Source: CAWDMN01 sp963803155
GTDB lineage: Bacteria > Acidobacteriota > Terriglobia > Versatilivoradales > Versatilivoraceae
Length of the DNA stretch: 64,000 bases
NCBI GenBank assembly: GCA_963803155.1
Contig: CAWDMN010000040.1
Coordinates: 62,001 to 126,000, forward strand
Direction of reading: 5' to 3'
The notes under the pieces were generated by a model, which had not been told where the DNA came from, searched no databases, and saw only the letters and a list, made by a program, of their open reading frames with translations. This document shows, in pieces, positions 34,269 to 41,768 of the stretch. The position numbers and the translations under genes were made by a program. Every line of letters starts with the position of its first letter. The stretch's first letter is position 1.

Positions 34269-35258
34269 TTACTTGATCTTTCCCCGAAGCCTCTCCTCCA
34301 TGCGGCCCAGGGAAGAAATGGCCGCGGAGGGGAGCGGCGGCAATCCTTCTATTTCCGGAGATTCCACGTGAAAAATCTCTTCCACCTCGCGGACCGTTTT
34401 TTCCGTCTCCTCCACATCCCTCATCAAAGTATCCAGTTGCCCGCTCACCTCCTGGGGATCGCGCAGGCTGACCGATTGGTCTCGAATCAAGCCGAGAACA
34501 TCCTCCACCGCTTTGCATTGGGCGTAAATTACCTGCCGATTTTCCTGGATCTTGCCGAACTTTTCCAGCCGTTTGGTGAGAATTTCGATCCGTTTCCGGT
34601 TAATCTCTTTCACTTTAACCAGGGCATCGGGAGCTTCGAGGCTCTTTTTCAATTCAGAGATTTCACCTTGGATTGCCCGGTCATTAAAATTGCTGAGGTA
34701 TTCCTCATGTTGTTGGACGGCGTATTGTAATCGAAGATAAGCTTGCAGCAAGCCATCCAGCCGGTCATTCACCTGGCCGATGTACACGCGTGAGGCCGAA
34801 GAGAGCCGTTCATAATTTTCCAGGATATCGCGGCATTGTCCCGACATTTCGCTGTAGCGTCCCCGAATTTCCAAGGGGAGTTGCCGGAATATGTCACTCA
34901 ACTTGATTTCTCTCTGGCGCTTCTCCTCGGCATATTGCCAAGAGCGGACCAGCCGCCGGAAGCGGCTGCTCTGGGGCACCAGGCTAAGATAAATCAGCTC
35001 CACTCCGGCCGCCAGAATCAAGGGTAATCCTGATCCGGAAATCAGGGCAAAAGCGGCAGCTCCGGCCAGTCCAATCCAGTTATACTGCCAGTTTAGAGCC
35101 GATTTGACGTAATTGGTGCCGTCCTGGTCCGGTTCTTGAAGCTTGGGAGGAGTGTAATCAGCGGGACCTTCCGCCATCAGGATGGACGTCCTTTCCGCAA
35201 TTTGTGCGTCAAAGGAACCAAGGGCCAAACTGCTCGAGTCTTGCTGGTCCCCAGTCAC
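34269..35258 (-). CDS. Membrane-anchored coiled-coil protein of the PspA cluster
   Basis: The family is not recognised. The 329-residue product begins at a GTG in this reading; an ATG 27 residues later is possible. It has a hydrophilic N-terminus, one hydrophobic hairpin (about 58-95: WIGLAGAAAFALISG and LPLILAAGVELIYLSL), and then about 220 residues of heptad-rich, charged helix (EEKRQREIKLSDIF onward). The C-terminal tail is Pro-containing (ESPEIEGLPPLPS). The topology suggests a cytoplasmic coiled coil hung from the inner membrane, which could tether PspA or the AAA ATPase. It lies between the transporter ATPase gene and the AAA gene on the same strand. Confidence 0.7.
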   Translation of the reverse strand: MTGDQQDSSSLALGSFDAQIAERTSILMAEGPADYTPPKLQEPDQDGTNYVKSALNWQYNWIGLAGAAAFALISGSGLPLILAAGVELIYLSLVPQSSRFRRLVRSWQYAEEKRQREIKLSDIFRQLPLEIRGRYSEMSGQCRDILENYERLSSASRVYIGQVNDRLDGLLQAYLRLQYAVQQHEEYLSNFNDRAIQGEISELKKSLEAPDALVKVKEINRKRIEILTKRLEKFGKIQENRQVIYAQCKAVEDVLGLIRDQSVSLRDPQEVSGQLDTLMRDVEETEKTVREVEEIFHVESPEIEGLPPLPSAAISSLGRMEERLRGKIK

Positions 35259-35334
35259 GCGCGACGCATTCCAGGCTAATGAACCTTATTCTACACTACT
35301 CTAGAAACTTCGTCTCCATCTTAGAATGTGCACA

Positions 35335-35548
35335 GGTGCAATTCAAAATGCGACGGTATAGAGAGGATGCCAAGGGATGGAATGCACGGGAAGGCGAGCC
35401 TTCCGCTTCGGCGGACTCCACCTGACGAGCCATCCTTGTGTGCCATCTCTGCCCAGCCCGGTTCGGCGGGAGCCTCACCCTCCCGGCTATTGCTCAGTTC
35501 AGCAGATCACCGCAACCTGGTTCACCCTGTCGCACTTTGAATTACACC
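35335..35548. mobile_element. MITE family 1, copy b, inserted in the PspA cluster
   Basis: The ends are GGTGCAATTCAAAATGCGA and TCGCACTTTGAATTACACC, imperfect inverted repeats. ATGTGCA lies two bases outside both ends (35326-35332 and 35551-35557), a perfect 7-base direct repeat with the same geometry as copy a. Compared with copy a the element is inverted and carries about 75 extra internal bases. It occupies the gap 35259-35719 between two cluster genes. Confidence 0.8.
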
Positions 35549-35719
35549 ACATGTGCAAAATGCCGGCAAAATTCGGAAGTACCGCGCTATTTACGACTCG
35601 CGGCCCGTGCCCTAAGAAAATCCGCGGAGCCGTTGGCCCGCATCCGTCCGCGCCTCAAACCAAATCCAATGACTTTATGTAATACAATCCAGCGGTTGAA
35701 TACGATTTTTGCACTGCGT

Positions 35720-36547
35720 CTAAATGCTTACCCGCATCTGCCCTTGTCCTGGGGCGCGCCGCAAACAGCTGAGAATATATTGCACCAGTTCCTGGAATTC
35801 CCGGCTCTGCTTGATGGCCGGATTTCGCGGCCGTGGAAATGAGACTGGGAGATCTTCCAGAATTGTTCCGGGCCTGGGGCTGAAAATATAAATGCGATCC
35901 GCCAGGAAAATTCCTTCTTCTACATCGTGGGTGACAAACAAAATCGTACTGGCGCTCTCCTCCCAGATTTGCAACAGCAATTGTTGCATCTCGCCGCGGG
36001 TTTGCGCGTCCAGGGCGCCGAAGGGTTCATCCATCAAAACGACTTCCGGACGGACCGCCAAAGTACGGGCAATGGCCACCCGCTGCTGCATTCCACCCGA
36101 AAGTGTCTCAGGATAAGCTTTTTCAAACCCCTTGAGTCCCATGGCCTCAACCAGCTTGGCAATGGTTGCTTTCCTCTCAGCCTCCGCGGTTCCCTTCAAT
36201 CGCAATCCATAGGCGATATTTTCCTCGACGGTAAGCCAAGGGAAGGAAGTGTACTTTTGAAAGACCATGCCGCGATCACTCCCTGGTCGCTGAACGGGAT
36301 GTCCATTCACCAAGACCTCCCCGCTGGTGGGATGATCCAGCCCGGCAATGCATCGCAATACCGTGGATTTGCCGCACCCTGAAGGTCCCAGGAGAACCCG
36401 GAATTCGCCGATATCCCGGCCCTCGGGAGAATATAGATCCTCTACCTCGAGATTCACGTCCCGCACGGCTTCCACGGGCCGCCCATCCGCTCCAGTAAAG
36501 GTTCTTCCCATATTTCGCAGCGAAATTTTAATTTTCTTATCCGCCAT
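35720..36547 (-). CDS. ABC transporter ATP-binding protein, nitrate/sulfonate/taurine type
   Basis: This 275-residue ATPase has Walker A GPSGCGKST (54-62), Q-loop region, signature LSGGMQQRVAIA, Walker B VVLMDEPFGALD and the H-loop THDVEEGIFLADR. It is closest in plan to NrtD/SsuB/TauB. A short insertion (YSPEGRDIGEF) precedes Walker A. Its start overlaps the end of the permease gene by 11 bases, indicating translational coupling. With the permease and the OmpA-fused binding protein it forms an import system; the substrate is unknown. Confidence 0.93.
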   Translation of the reverse strand: MADKKIKISLRNMGRTFTGADGRPVEAVRDVNLEVEDLYSPEGRDIGEFRVLLGPSGCGKSTVLRCIAGLDHPTSGEVLVNGHPVQRPGSDRGMVFQKYTSFPWLTVEENIAYGLRLKGTAEAERKATIAKLVEAMGLKGFEKAYPETLSGGMQQRVAIARTLAVRPEVVLMDEPFGALDAQTRGEMQQLLLQIWEESASTILFVTHDVEEGIFLADRIYIFSPRPGTILEDLPVSFPRPRNPAIKQSREFQELVQYILSCLRRAPGQGQMRVSI

Positions 36548-37391
36548 GACGCCCTCCTTTGCCGGAAGCGCTGGCGCCGATGGCGGCGGCAGGTTCGCTG
36601 GCTGGGCGAAGGGATGTGCGCCAAGGGAAGAGCCGCCTCTCGATCAGGGTCAACAGCGCCCGGAAGAGGAAGGCCGCCAATCCGATGGCGATGATCCCGG
36701 CGTATACGCGTTCGAAGTCCAAGACCTTCCGGGCGGCCTCGATCATATATCCCACCCCTTTGCGAGCGTTGACCATTTCCGCCAGGATGACGTAAGTCCA
36801 CCCAATATCATAAAGAATCCGGAAGGAGCCAAAGATGGTGGGAAACGAGGCGCGAAATAAAAGCCAGAAGATGTGCTTGCGTTTGGCCCCCAGCGTGTAA
36901 GCGGTTTCCAGGAGAATCTGGTCCACGCGATTGGCCTCTTCAATCACCACCGCCAACAGGTAAAAAAACATGCCGAACCAGAGGAAGGCCACCTTCATGG
37001 TCTCCTCCATGCCAAAGAGGGCGATGAAGGCAGGCAGGAAAGCCGTGATCGGCATGGCCCGCATGGGAGCGGCCACCGGATTGAGAAAATGGTACAGCCA
37101 GCGATAGCCGGCCATGAGCAAACCCACGGGGATCGCCACCAAAGCAGCCCAAAAGAAGGCTTGGGCTATACGCCACCAACTCTGCAGGACATTGCCCAGC
37201 AAGTCGTAGTCCGTCCAAAGACGCGTCATGGCTTGGAGCACTCCGAGCGGCTTTGGCAGGGAAAAGGGCGGGAGGAATTCTCCGTAAGTCAATCCGGCCC
37301 AGATCAACAGGAGCAGGCTCCAGCAAAGCAAGGCCAGCAGCCAGCGCGTACGCGGTTGAACCTCCCGGCGAACCGTGAAAAGATCGGACAT
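36537..37391 (-). CDS. ABC transporter permease, SsuC/TauC/NrtB type
   Basis: This 284-residue inner-membrane protein has six or so hydrophobic segments. The cytoplasmic EAA loop ETAYTLGAKRKHIFWLLF, which docks the ATPase, is clear. The start follows GGGGG eight bases upstream. A Gly/Ala/Ser-rich tail (SEPAAAIGASASGKGG) is longer than in the model family members. It is coupled to the ATPase gene by overlap and lies downstream of the binding-protein gene. Confidence 0.92.
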   Translation of the reverse strand: MSDLFTVRREVQPRTRWLLALLCWSLLLLIWAGLTYGEFLPPFSLPKPLGVLQAMTRLWTDYDLLGNVLQSWWRIAQAFFWAALVAIPVGLLMAGYRWLYHFLNPVAAPMRAMPITAFLPAFIALFGMEETMKVAFLWFGMFFYLLAVVIEEANRVDQILLETAYTLGAKRKHIFWLLFRASFPTIFGSFRILYDIGWTYVILAEMVNARKGVGYMIEAARKVLDFERVYAGIIAIGLAAFLFRALLTLIERRLFPWRTSLRPASEPAAAIGASASGKGGRHGG

Positions 37392-37462
37392 GGAAACAAC
37401 CCCCGGTCATTGATGTGCGAATCATGGGAACAGATAAAACAGGCGGTTGGCCCAGAAGTATA

Positions 37463-37540
37463 TAGCCACGAAATTACGCGAAAAATCACAAAAAGATTTG
37501 AGCTGAATCCTTTCGTACCTTTGGTGAATTTTCGTGGCTA
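37463..37540. repeat. Inverted repeat TAGCCACGAAA / TTTTCGTGGCTA
   Basis: TAGCCACGAAAT (37463-37474) and ATTTTCGTGGCTA (37528-37540) are complementary and bound 53 bases of spacer with further partial repeats (ACGCGAAAAATCAC). It lies in the 166-base gap between the binding-protein and permease genes, where it could attenuate or stabilise mRNA; no function is shown. Confidence 0.6.
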
Positions 37541-37557
37541 AAATAAATGCCGCCTCT

Positions 37558-39114
37558 TTACTTAGCAGGATTCGGATAAACCTTGATGTCGGTCCGCCGA
37601 TTTTTCTCGCGTCCCTCCGATGTGGCGTTGGATTCAAGAGGCCGGTCCGGTCCATTCCCGATCGTGCGCATGCGGGTGTCCGGGAAATTATACTTCTCCG
37701 TGAGATATTGTTTCACCGTTCCAGCCCGTTGTTTGGAAAGATCCAGGTTCAAGGCGCGCGACCCGGTGGAATCGGTGTTACCTTCAATGTCGACTACCGT
37801 ATTCTCGTAAGCGCGCATGAAGCTGCCGATTTCGTCCACCACCGCCCGCGAGTCCAGCCCCATTTTGGCGGAATTCGGCTCGAAGTAAATCGACCGATGC
37901 TGCGTGGCAATGGGAGCAGTCCCCTTGGAAGGAGCTTTGTACTCGATCGGCGTTTCGGCGGAAGCGGATGAAAATTTTCCGGAGAGTGCGGATAGATAGC
38001 GCCGGTCCAGTGTGCCCTCCACCTCGGAGCGATGCTTGATCAGCCGGTCTTCCCGGTACATGTCCTGCGCCATTTGGAGAATGTTGGCGTAATCCGAGTT
38101 GCTTCCCGCCGTGCCGAAGAAAGCGTTGTTTTCAGCATAATCGGCGATTTTTACCCCCTCCAACATCGTTTTGGCCAGATCCGTGGGGATATTGAAATCC
38201 TTAATCGTCCCTATCAGATTGTAAGCGCGTGCCGGCTGGGATTTGAGAAACTCCACTCCCTCCAGCCAGCCTTCCGTGAAATTGACCAGCGTTTGAGAAT
38301 TTTGGGCCGCAAAGCTGTCGCTAACCACCAGGATATCGGCAATTAACTTGTTCGCAATCCGCGTGTCATAAATCTTCTTCGCGCCGGCGCGTTTGGCCAC
38401 GGCATCGCTCATGTCGGGATCCCATGCCACGGCCGCATCCACCTTTTGTTGAGCAAAAAGAGTGGCCGGCTCGATTCCGTCTTTCGTGTGAACGGCTTTG
38501 TTAAAAATCTCGATCCGCTGCTCGCTGCCCAGGCCGGAATTCTTCAATCCGTTCCAGAGGAGAAAATGGGATGGGGTGTAAGGGGCAAAGGCCACGGTTT
38601 TTCCAGCGAGATCCTCAATGCTGTTGATCCCCTGCTTGCCGATGACGCCATCCGCGCCACGCGACCAATCCACCATGGCAAAAGCGCGCGCATTGAACTT
38701 TTTCTCCTGGAACTGCGCGTAATCCTTAGCCCAAACGTCGGCGGTGGTGAGCATCACGTCGACATTTCCCGTGGCCAATGCCGATGCTCCTTCCGTCCAA
38801 TCGTCGATGATTTTGAAGGAGACCTTCAGCCCTTTTTTGGCGTAAATGGAATCGGGAACGGTATCCAGTCCGCCATTGGCGACCAAGCCGGGGGCACAAC
38901 CCACCCAAATGTTCACCCGCACGCGGACTTCGCTGGTTTCAGAAGAGCTGGAAACGGGGAGAGGTTTGGCGGTGTCCACCGTTCCCCCCGCGGAGCGCCT
39001 GCCCGTCCACTTGCTCACATCCAGGACGCCATACCTGTAAAGGCTATACCCCACCAAGCCCAAACCAATCAGAAAAATCAGGAGCCAACCGCCTTTTTCA
39101 ATTTTTATTCCCAT
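37558..39114 (-). CDS. Membrane-anchored ABC substrate-binding protein fused to an OmpA peptidoglycan-binding domain
   Basis: This 518-residue protein has an N-terminal uncleaved membrane segment (about 9-28), a Ser/Thr-rich linker, and an SsuA/NMT1-like binding domain (about 65-390). The latter includes VRVNIWVGCAPGLVANGGL and AFAPYTPSHFLLWNGL. A C-terminal OmpA/MotB-like domain (about 405-515) has IYFEPNSAKMGLDSRA, VDIEGNTDSTGS, LSKQRAGTVKQYL and NRRTDIKVYP. OmpA domains bind peptidoglycan non-covalently. The protein would therefore bridge inner membrane and cell wall while presenting a substrate or sensing site. The start has GGAGG seven bases upstream. It is the import partner of the permease and ATPase next door. 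Confidence 0.93.
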   Translation of the reverse strand: MGIKIEKGGWLLIFLIGLGLVGYSLYRYGVLDVSKWTGRRSAGGTVDTAKPLPVSSSSETSEVRVRVNIWVGCAPGLVANGGLDTVPDSIYAKKGLKVSFKIIDDWTEGASALATGNVDVMLTTADVWAKDYAQFQEKKFNARAFAMVDWSRGADGVIGKQGINSIEDLAGKTVAFAPYTPSHFLLWNGLKNSGLGSEQRIEIFNKAVHTKDGIEPATLFAQQKVDAAVAWDPDMSDAVAKRAGAKKIYDTRIANKLIADILVVSDSFAAQNSQTLVNFTEGWLEGVEFLKSQPARAYNLIGTIKDFNIPTDLAKTMLEGVKIADYAENNAFFGTAGSNSDYANILQMAQDMYREDRLIKHRSEVEGTLDRRYLSALSGKFSSASAETPIEYKAPSKGTAPIATQHRSIYFEPNSAKMGLDSRAVVDEIGSFMRAYENTVVDIEGNTDSTGSRALNLDLSKQRAGTVKQYLTEKYNFPDTRMRTIGNGPDRPLESNATSEGREKNRRTDIKVYPNPAK

Positions 39115-39368
39115 CTTTGTGCCTCCATTCCTCTGCTTTTTAAATCTCTCAGGGCGAGCTCTTACGAGGAGATGATGTTGTGTATTATTGTTCTAATGGG
39201 GCTTCGTCCCCGCTTGCGGGGATCAGCGCTTATGGCAACACAAAACTTGACTCAAATACGCCAGCCTCCGGGGCTCAAGGAGACGATATCCGCATTGCAG
39301 ACACCGCCAAACAGACGTCGGAAATCACGTTTCTGACATCCGTCTTGAAATTCCATATTAAAGTTTTC

Positions 39369-39540
39369 GTAACTACTCAGGTTGTAGCCAGAAGCCAGAA
39401 TTCAGTAGTCAGAATGAACAAGATTTGATGCCCTTGTGGTGTGGCAAAAGGCTCATAAGTTTTTGGAGCAATCTCTTAGATGCCTATTCGTAGGCCATTC
39501 TGGATTCTAACTCCCGAATTCTGTCTACCTGAGTAGTCAC
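39369..39540. mobile_element. MITE family 4, copy b, between pspA and the binding-protein gene
   Basis: Ends GTAACTACTCAGGTTG and CTACCTGAGTAGTCAC are inverted repeats. AAGTTTTC (39361-39368) and AATTTTTC (39541-39548) lie directly outside, an 8-base target duplication with one mismatch. The right-hand 65 bases match 12912-12976. The interior repeats CCAGAAGCCAGAATTC-like stretches. It lies inside the 440-base gap of the cluster; nothing else is seen there. Confidence 0.75.
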
Positions 39541-39557
39541 AATTTTTCAATAAAAAC

Positions 39558-40292
39558 TCATTCACTGAGGGTTTGACCCTCTTTGGAGCCGATGGTCTTT
39601 GCCGCCGGAGCCGCGGTGGGTTCGGGAGAAAGCAGCCCCATCTCCACCTTGAATTGTTTCACCAGCTCATTAGCGCGCATTTTTTCGGCCTCTTCCTCAA
39701 TCTTGACGCGCTGTTGATCGACATTCCCCAGCGCCATGTCCAAGCGCGCTTCATTGACCGCGGTCATTTCCTCGATCTTGCGTACCATCTCATCGTGCGT
39801 CTGGCTGATCCCGGCCACTTCGAACTGCTCCATGGCATCGGCCACCTTTTTTTGCCACTGGGCCCGCCGATAATCCCGGATGGCGCCCATCGCTTCCTGG
39901 GTCTTCCGCTCCTTCTCCCTCAGGAAAGCCTGTTTCACGGCCATGGCCTTGTCAAAGGCAGCCCGGGCCGTGACTAACTGGCCCTGCGTACGCGCGAGAG
40001 CTCCGCGCAACTGCTCCAGTTGTGTGGCAAAAGCACCCGCCAAATCGTCCCGTCCACCCTGGATGGCCGCTTTAACCTTGGACGTCAATGCGGATACGTC
40101 GTCTTTGTACTTGGCTTCTTCCTTCTCAAGCAAGCTGACGTTGGCCTTCACCATGGCAATGCTTTCATTCATCCGGGGGACTTGATCATTCATGTCGCGA
40201 ATATTCTGCTCCAAGATGATCTCAGGGTTTTCAGCTACGGAGATGAAGAAACCGAAAAACGAGCGAAACAAACGCGATAAGCGTTGAAACAT
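39558..40292 (-). CDS. pspA: PspA/IM30 family protein (ESCRT-III-like)
   Basis: This 244-residue protein is the length of the family. It is almost wholly helical, with an amphipathic N-terminus (MFQRLSRLFRSFFGFF) and the conserved ENPEIILEQNIRDMNDQVPRM segment, then long coiled coils and a short Ala/Pro tail. PspA and Vipp1/IM30 form rods or rings on the inner face of the membrane, keep the proton-motive force under envelope stress, and share a fold with ESCRT-III. The start follows GGAGGAAAAA. There is no PspF, PspB or PspC here. Its neighbours instead are the 235-residue coiled-coil protein upstream and an OmpA-linked importer downstream, suggesting a different regulatory setting. Confidence 0.94.
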   Translation of the reverse strand: MFQRLSRLFRSFFGFFISVAENPEIILEQNIRDMNDQVPRMNESIAMVKANVSLLEKEEAKYKDDVSALTSKVKAAIQGGRDDLAGAFATQLEQLRGALARTQGQLVTARAAFDKAMAVKQAFLREKERKTQEAMGAIRDYRRAQWQKKVADAMEQFEVAGISQTHDEMVRKIEEMTAVNEARLDMALGNVDQQRVKIEEEAEKMRANELVKQFKVEMGLLSPEPTAAPAAKTIGSKEGQTLSE

Positions 40293-40392
40293 TTTTCCTC
40301 CTCAGGCCGCCTGCTGGCGGATAATAATCATGGATGTGTCGGGAGATGCAACAAATTTCTCAATCAAAATTTCCAGGCTCCAGAAGATGGGC

Positions 40393-41100
40393 TCACTCTG
40401 CTTTGCGGCCAGGAGCGGGATTTTTCGGATCACCGCCTCCGGCTAGAGGAGGGACCGCGGTGGTGATGGGATTTTCAGTGACAAAGTATCCCACTGCGTC
40501 GGCGATCCGCTTCTCTTCCTGCTGCTTTTGCAGACGCCAGCCAAAGAAATCTTCCTTGCGCCGTCTCAATGCCTCGTTGTTGGCTTGAATTTTGCCTCGA
40601 TATTCCGCCACCATTTTTTCCATTTCCTGCTCCAGGCCGTGGTTCTCCTCAGTCTTTTGCTGCTCGAGGTCCTCCACAGATTTTTGCATTACCCGCTCAT
40701 AAGTGTCTAAGGCCCGATCGCGGCGCACGGCATCCTCGATGACCTCCTTCAGAGAGACACCGGCCGCCTCAAGCGCCAATAGGACGGAGCTTTTCTTCAC
40801 CTCTGCCGGCAGGCTGCGGATGTGCTCGCTCTGGAGCATTTCCAGGATTTTCATGATGGTATATCCGTGGGTCGGCGTCGGGATTTCCGCTTGTTGGTAG
40901 ATTTCCGAAAACGAGCCCGCTTTATCCAGAGGCGGGGTAAAGGAGGGTTCCATTTGGACCATCGCCGCAATCTCGGCTACTGTCTGAGCCGATGTTTTTG
41001 CTGCCGGCGCTGCTGAGTTTCCGGCTTGAGGACCAACCGCGGGTGGCGTCTCGGACATTGAGTCACCTGAAACAAAATAGTTGTACCACTTTTTGGTCAT
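40393..41100 (-). CDS. Conserved coiled-coil protein at the head of the PspA cluster
   Basis: I do not know a function for this family. The 235-residue product starts MTKKWYNYFVSGD after GGAGGG. It has an Ala/Pro linker, a globular helical part (about 40-125: EIYQQAEIPTPTHGYTIMKILEMLQSE, then LPAEVKKSSVLLALEAAG), a charged coiled coil (about 130-205), and a short tail. There is no signal peptide or membrane segment. The helical part with EDAVRRDRALDTYERVMQ leads straight into the coil, so it may co-assemble with PspA. It is first in the cluster and so is the probable promoter-proximal gene; pspA follows after 100 bases. Confidence 0.75.
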   Translation of the reverse strand: MTKKWYNYFVSGDSMSETPPAVGPQAGNSAAPAAKTSAQTVAEIAAMVQMEPSFTPPLDKAGSFSEIYQQAEIPTPTHGYTIMKILEMLQSEHIRSLPAEVKKSSVLLALEAAGVSLKEVIEDAVRRDRALDTYERVMQKSVEDLEQQKTEENHGLEQEMEKMVAEYRGKIQANNEALRRRKEDFFGWRLQKQQEEKRIADAVGYFVTENPITTAVPPLAGGGDPKNPAPGRKAE

Positions 41101-41346
41101 CCTGCCCTCCCAATCGATATTTGGAACACTTGTTTCGGCTAACTATATGTTTTGAGCGTCCCAATTATTCATTCCTGTTCGCTCGGCAAGGTACCCCTAC
41201 AGAGGAGGAGTACGAAATTTCTCAAGTCATGTTCCCTAGGTCGGGTATTGGCTCCCAGAATTCCTTGATCCTATTTGATTTCAATGCCAATTCCACCATG
41301 CAGATCGATGGAAAGTCAAGGGAGAATCAACAAGCCCACGCATTTC

Positions 41347-41495
41347 CGCGGGAGGTTTAGCCAGCGAAGCTGGCATAGCAGGATGATGAAAATGGGATGA
41401 TGGAGGCGGCCTGCCCTCAGGCCGTCTGAGCAGGCTTAGCAAACTCAGACGGGGTGAGGGCCCCCCGCCTCCATCTGCGCTATTTTCTCAGGCGA
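41347..41495. repeat. Cassette array IV: head, tail B, leader
   Basis: On the plus strand a degenerate head (41347-41395, CCAGCGAAGCTGG then GATGATGAAAAT) is followed by tail B (41396-41478) and a leader-like TATTTTCTCAGG (41484-41495). It lies between the divergent PspA cluster and the GH28-like gene. The 41496-41768 stretch has no further recognised feature. Confidence 0.65.
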
Positions 41496-41768
41496 CCAAA
41501 GACAAATATCCGAGTCTCATTTGAAGTGGCCATCGGGTTGTAAGCTTTAGTTCCCGATCTCACTGACAAAAGGATCGGCCTGGCAGAACGACGATGGTGG
41601 ATTAGACGATTCCGCTGAAGGATGCACTGTTCCTGTTGCGGGCAAGTGACGAGAATAGATAATATTATGTCTCCTGCGATTGGACTGTGGGATAGAGGTT
41701 TTCCATCCGCTCCTTCCGCGAGAGGACATGACCGTAGCCGCCAATTCATTCAAAGGGGATTCCGTTCT

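Noticed and set aside
41622..41768. Longer N-terminus for the GH28-like protein
   Set aside because: The upstream part is hydrophilic with Cys clusters and hides the signal peptide; the ATG at 41769 has a good binding site.
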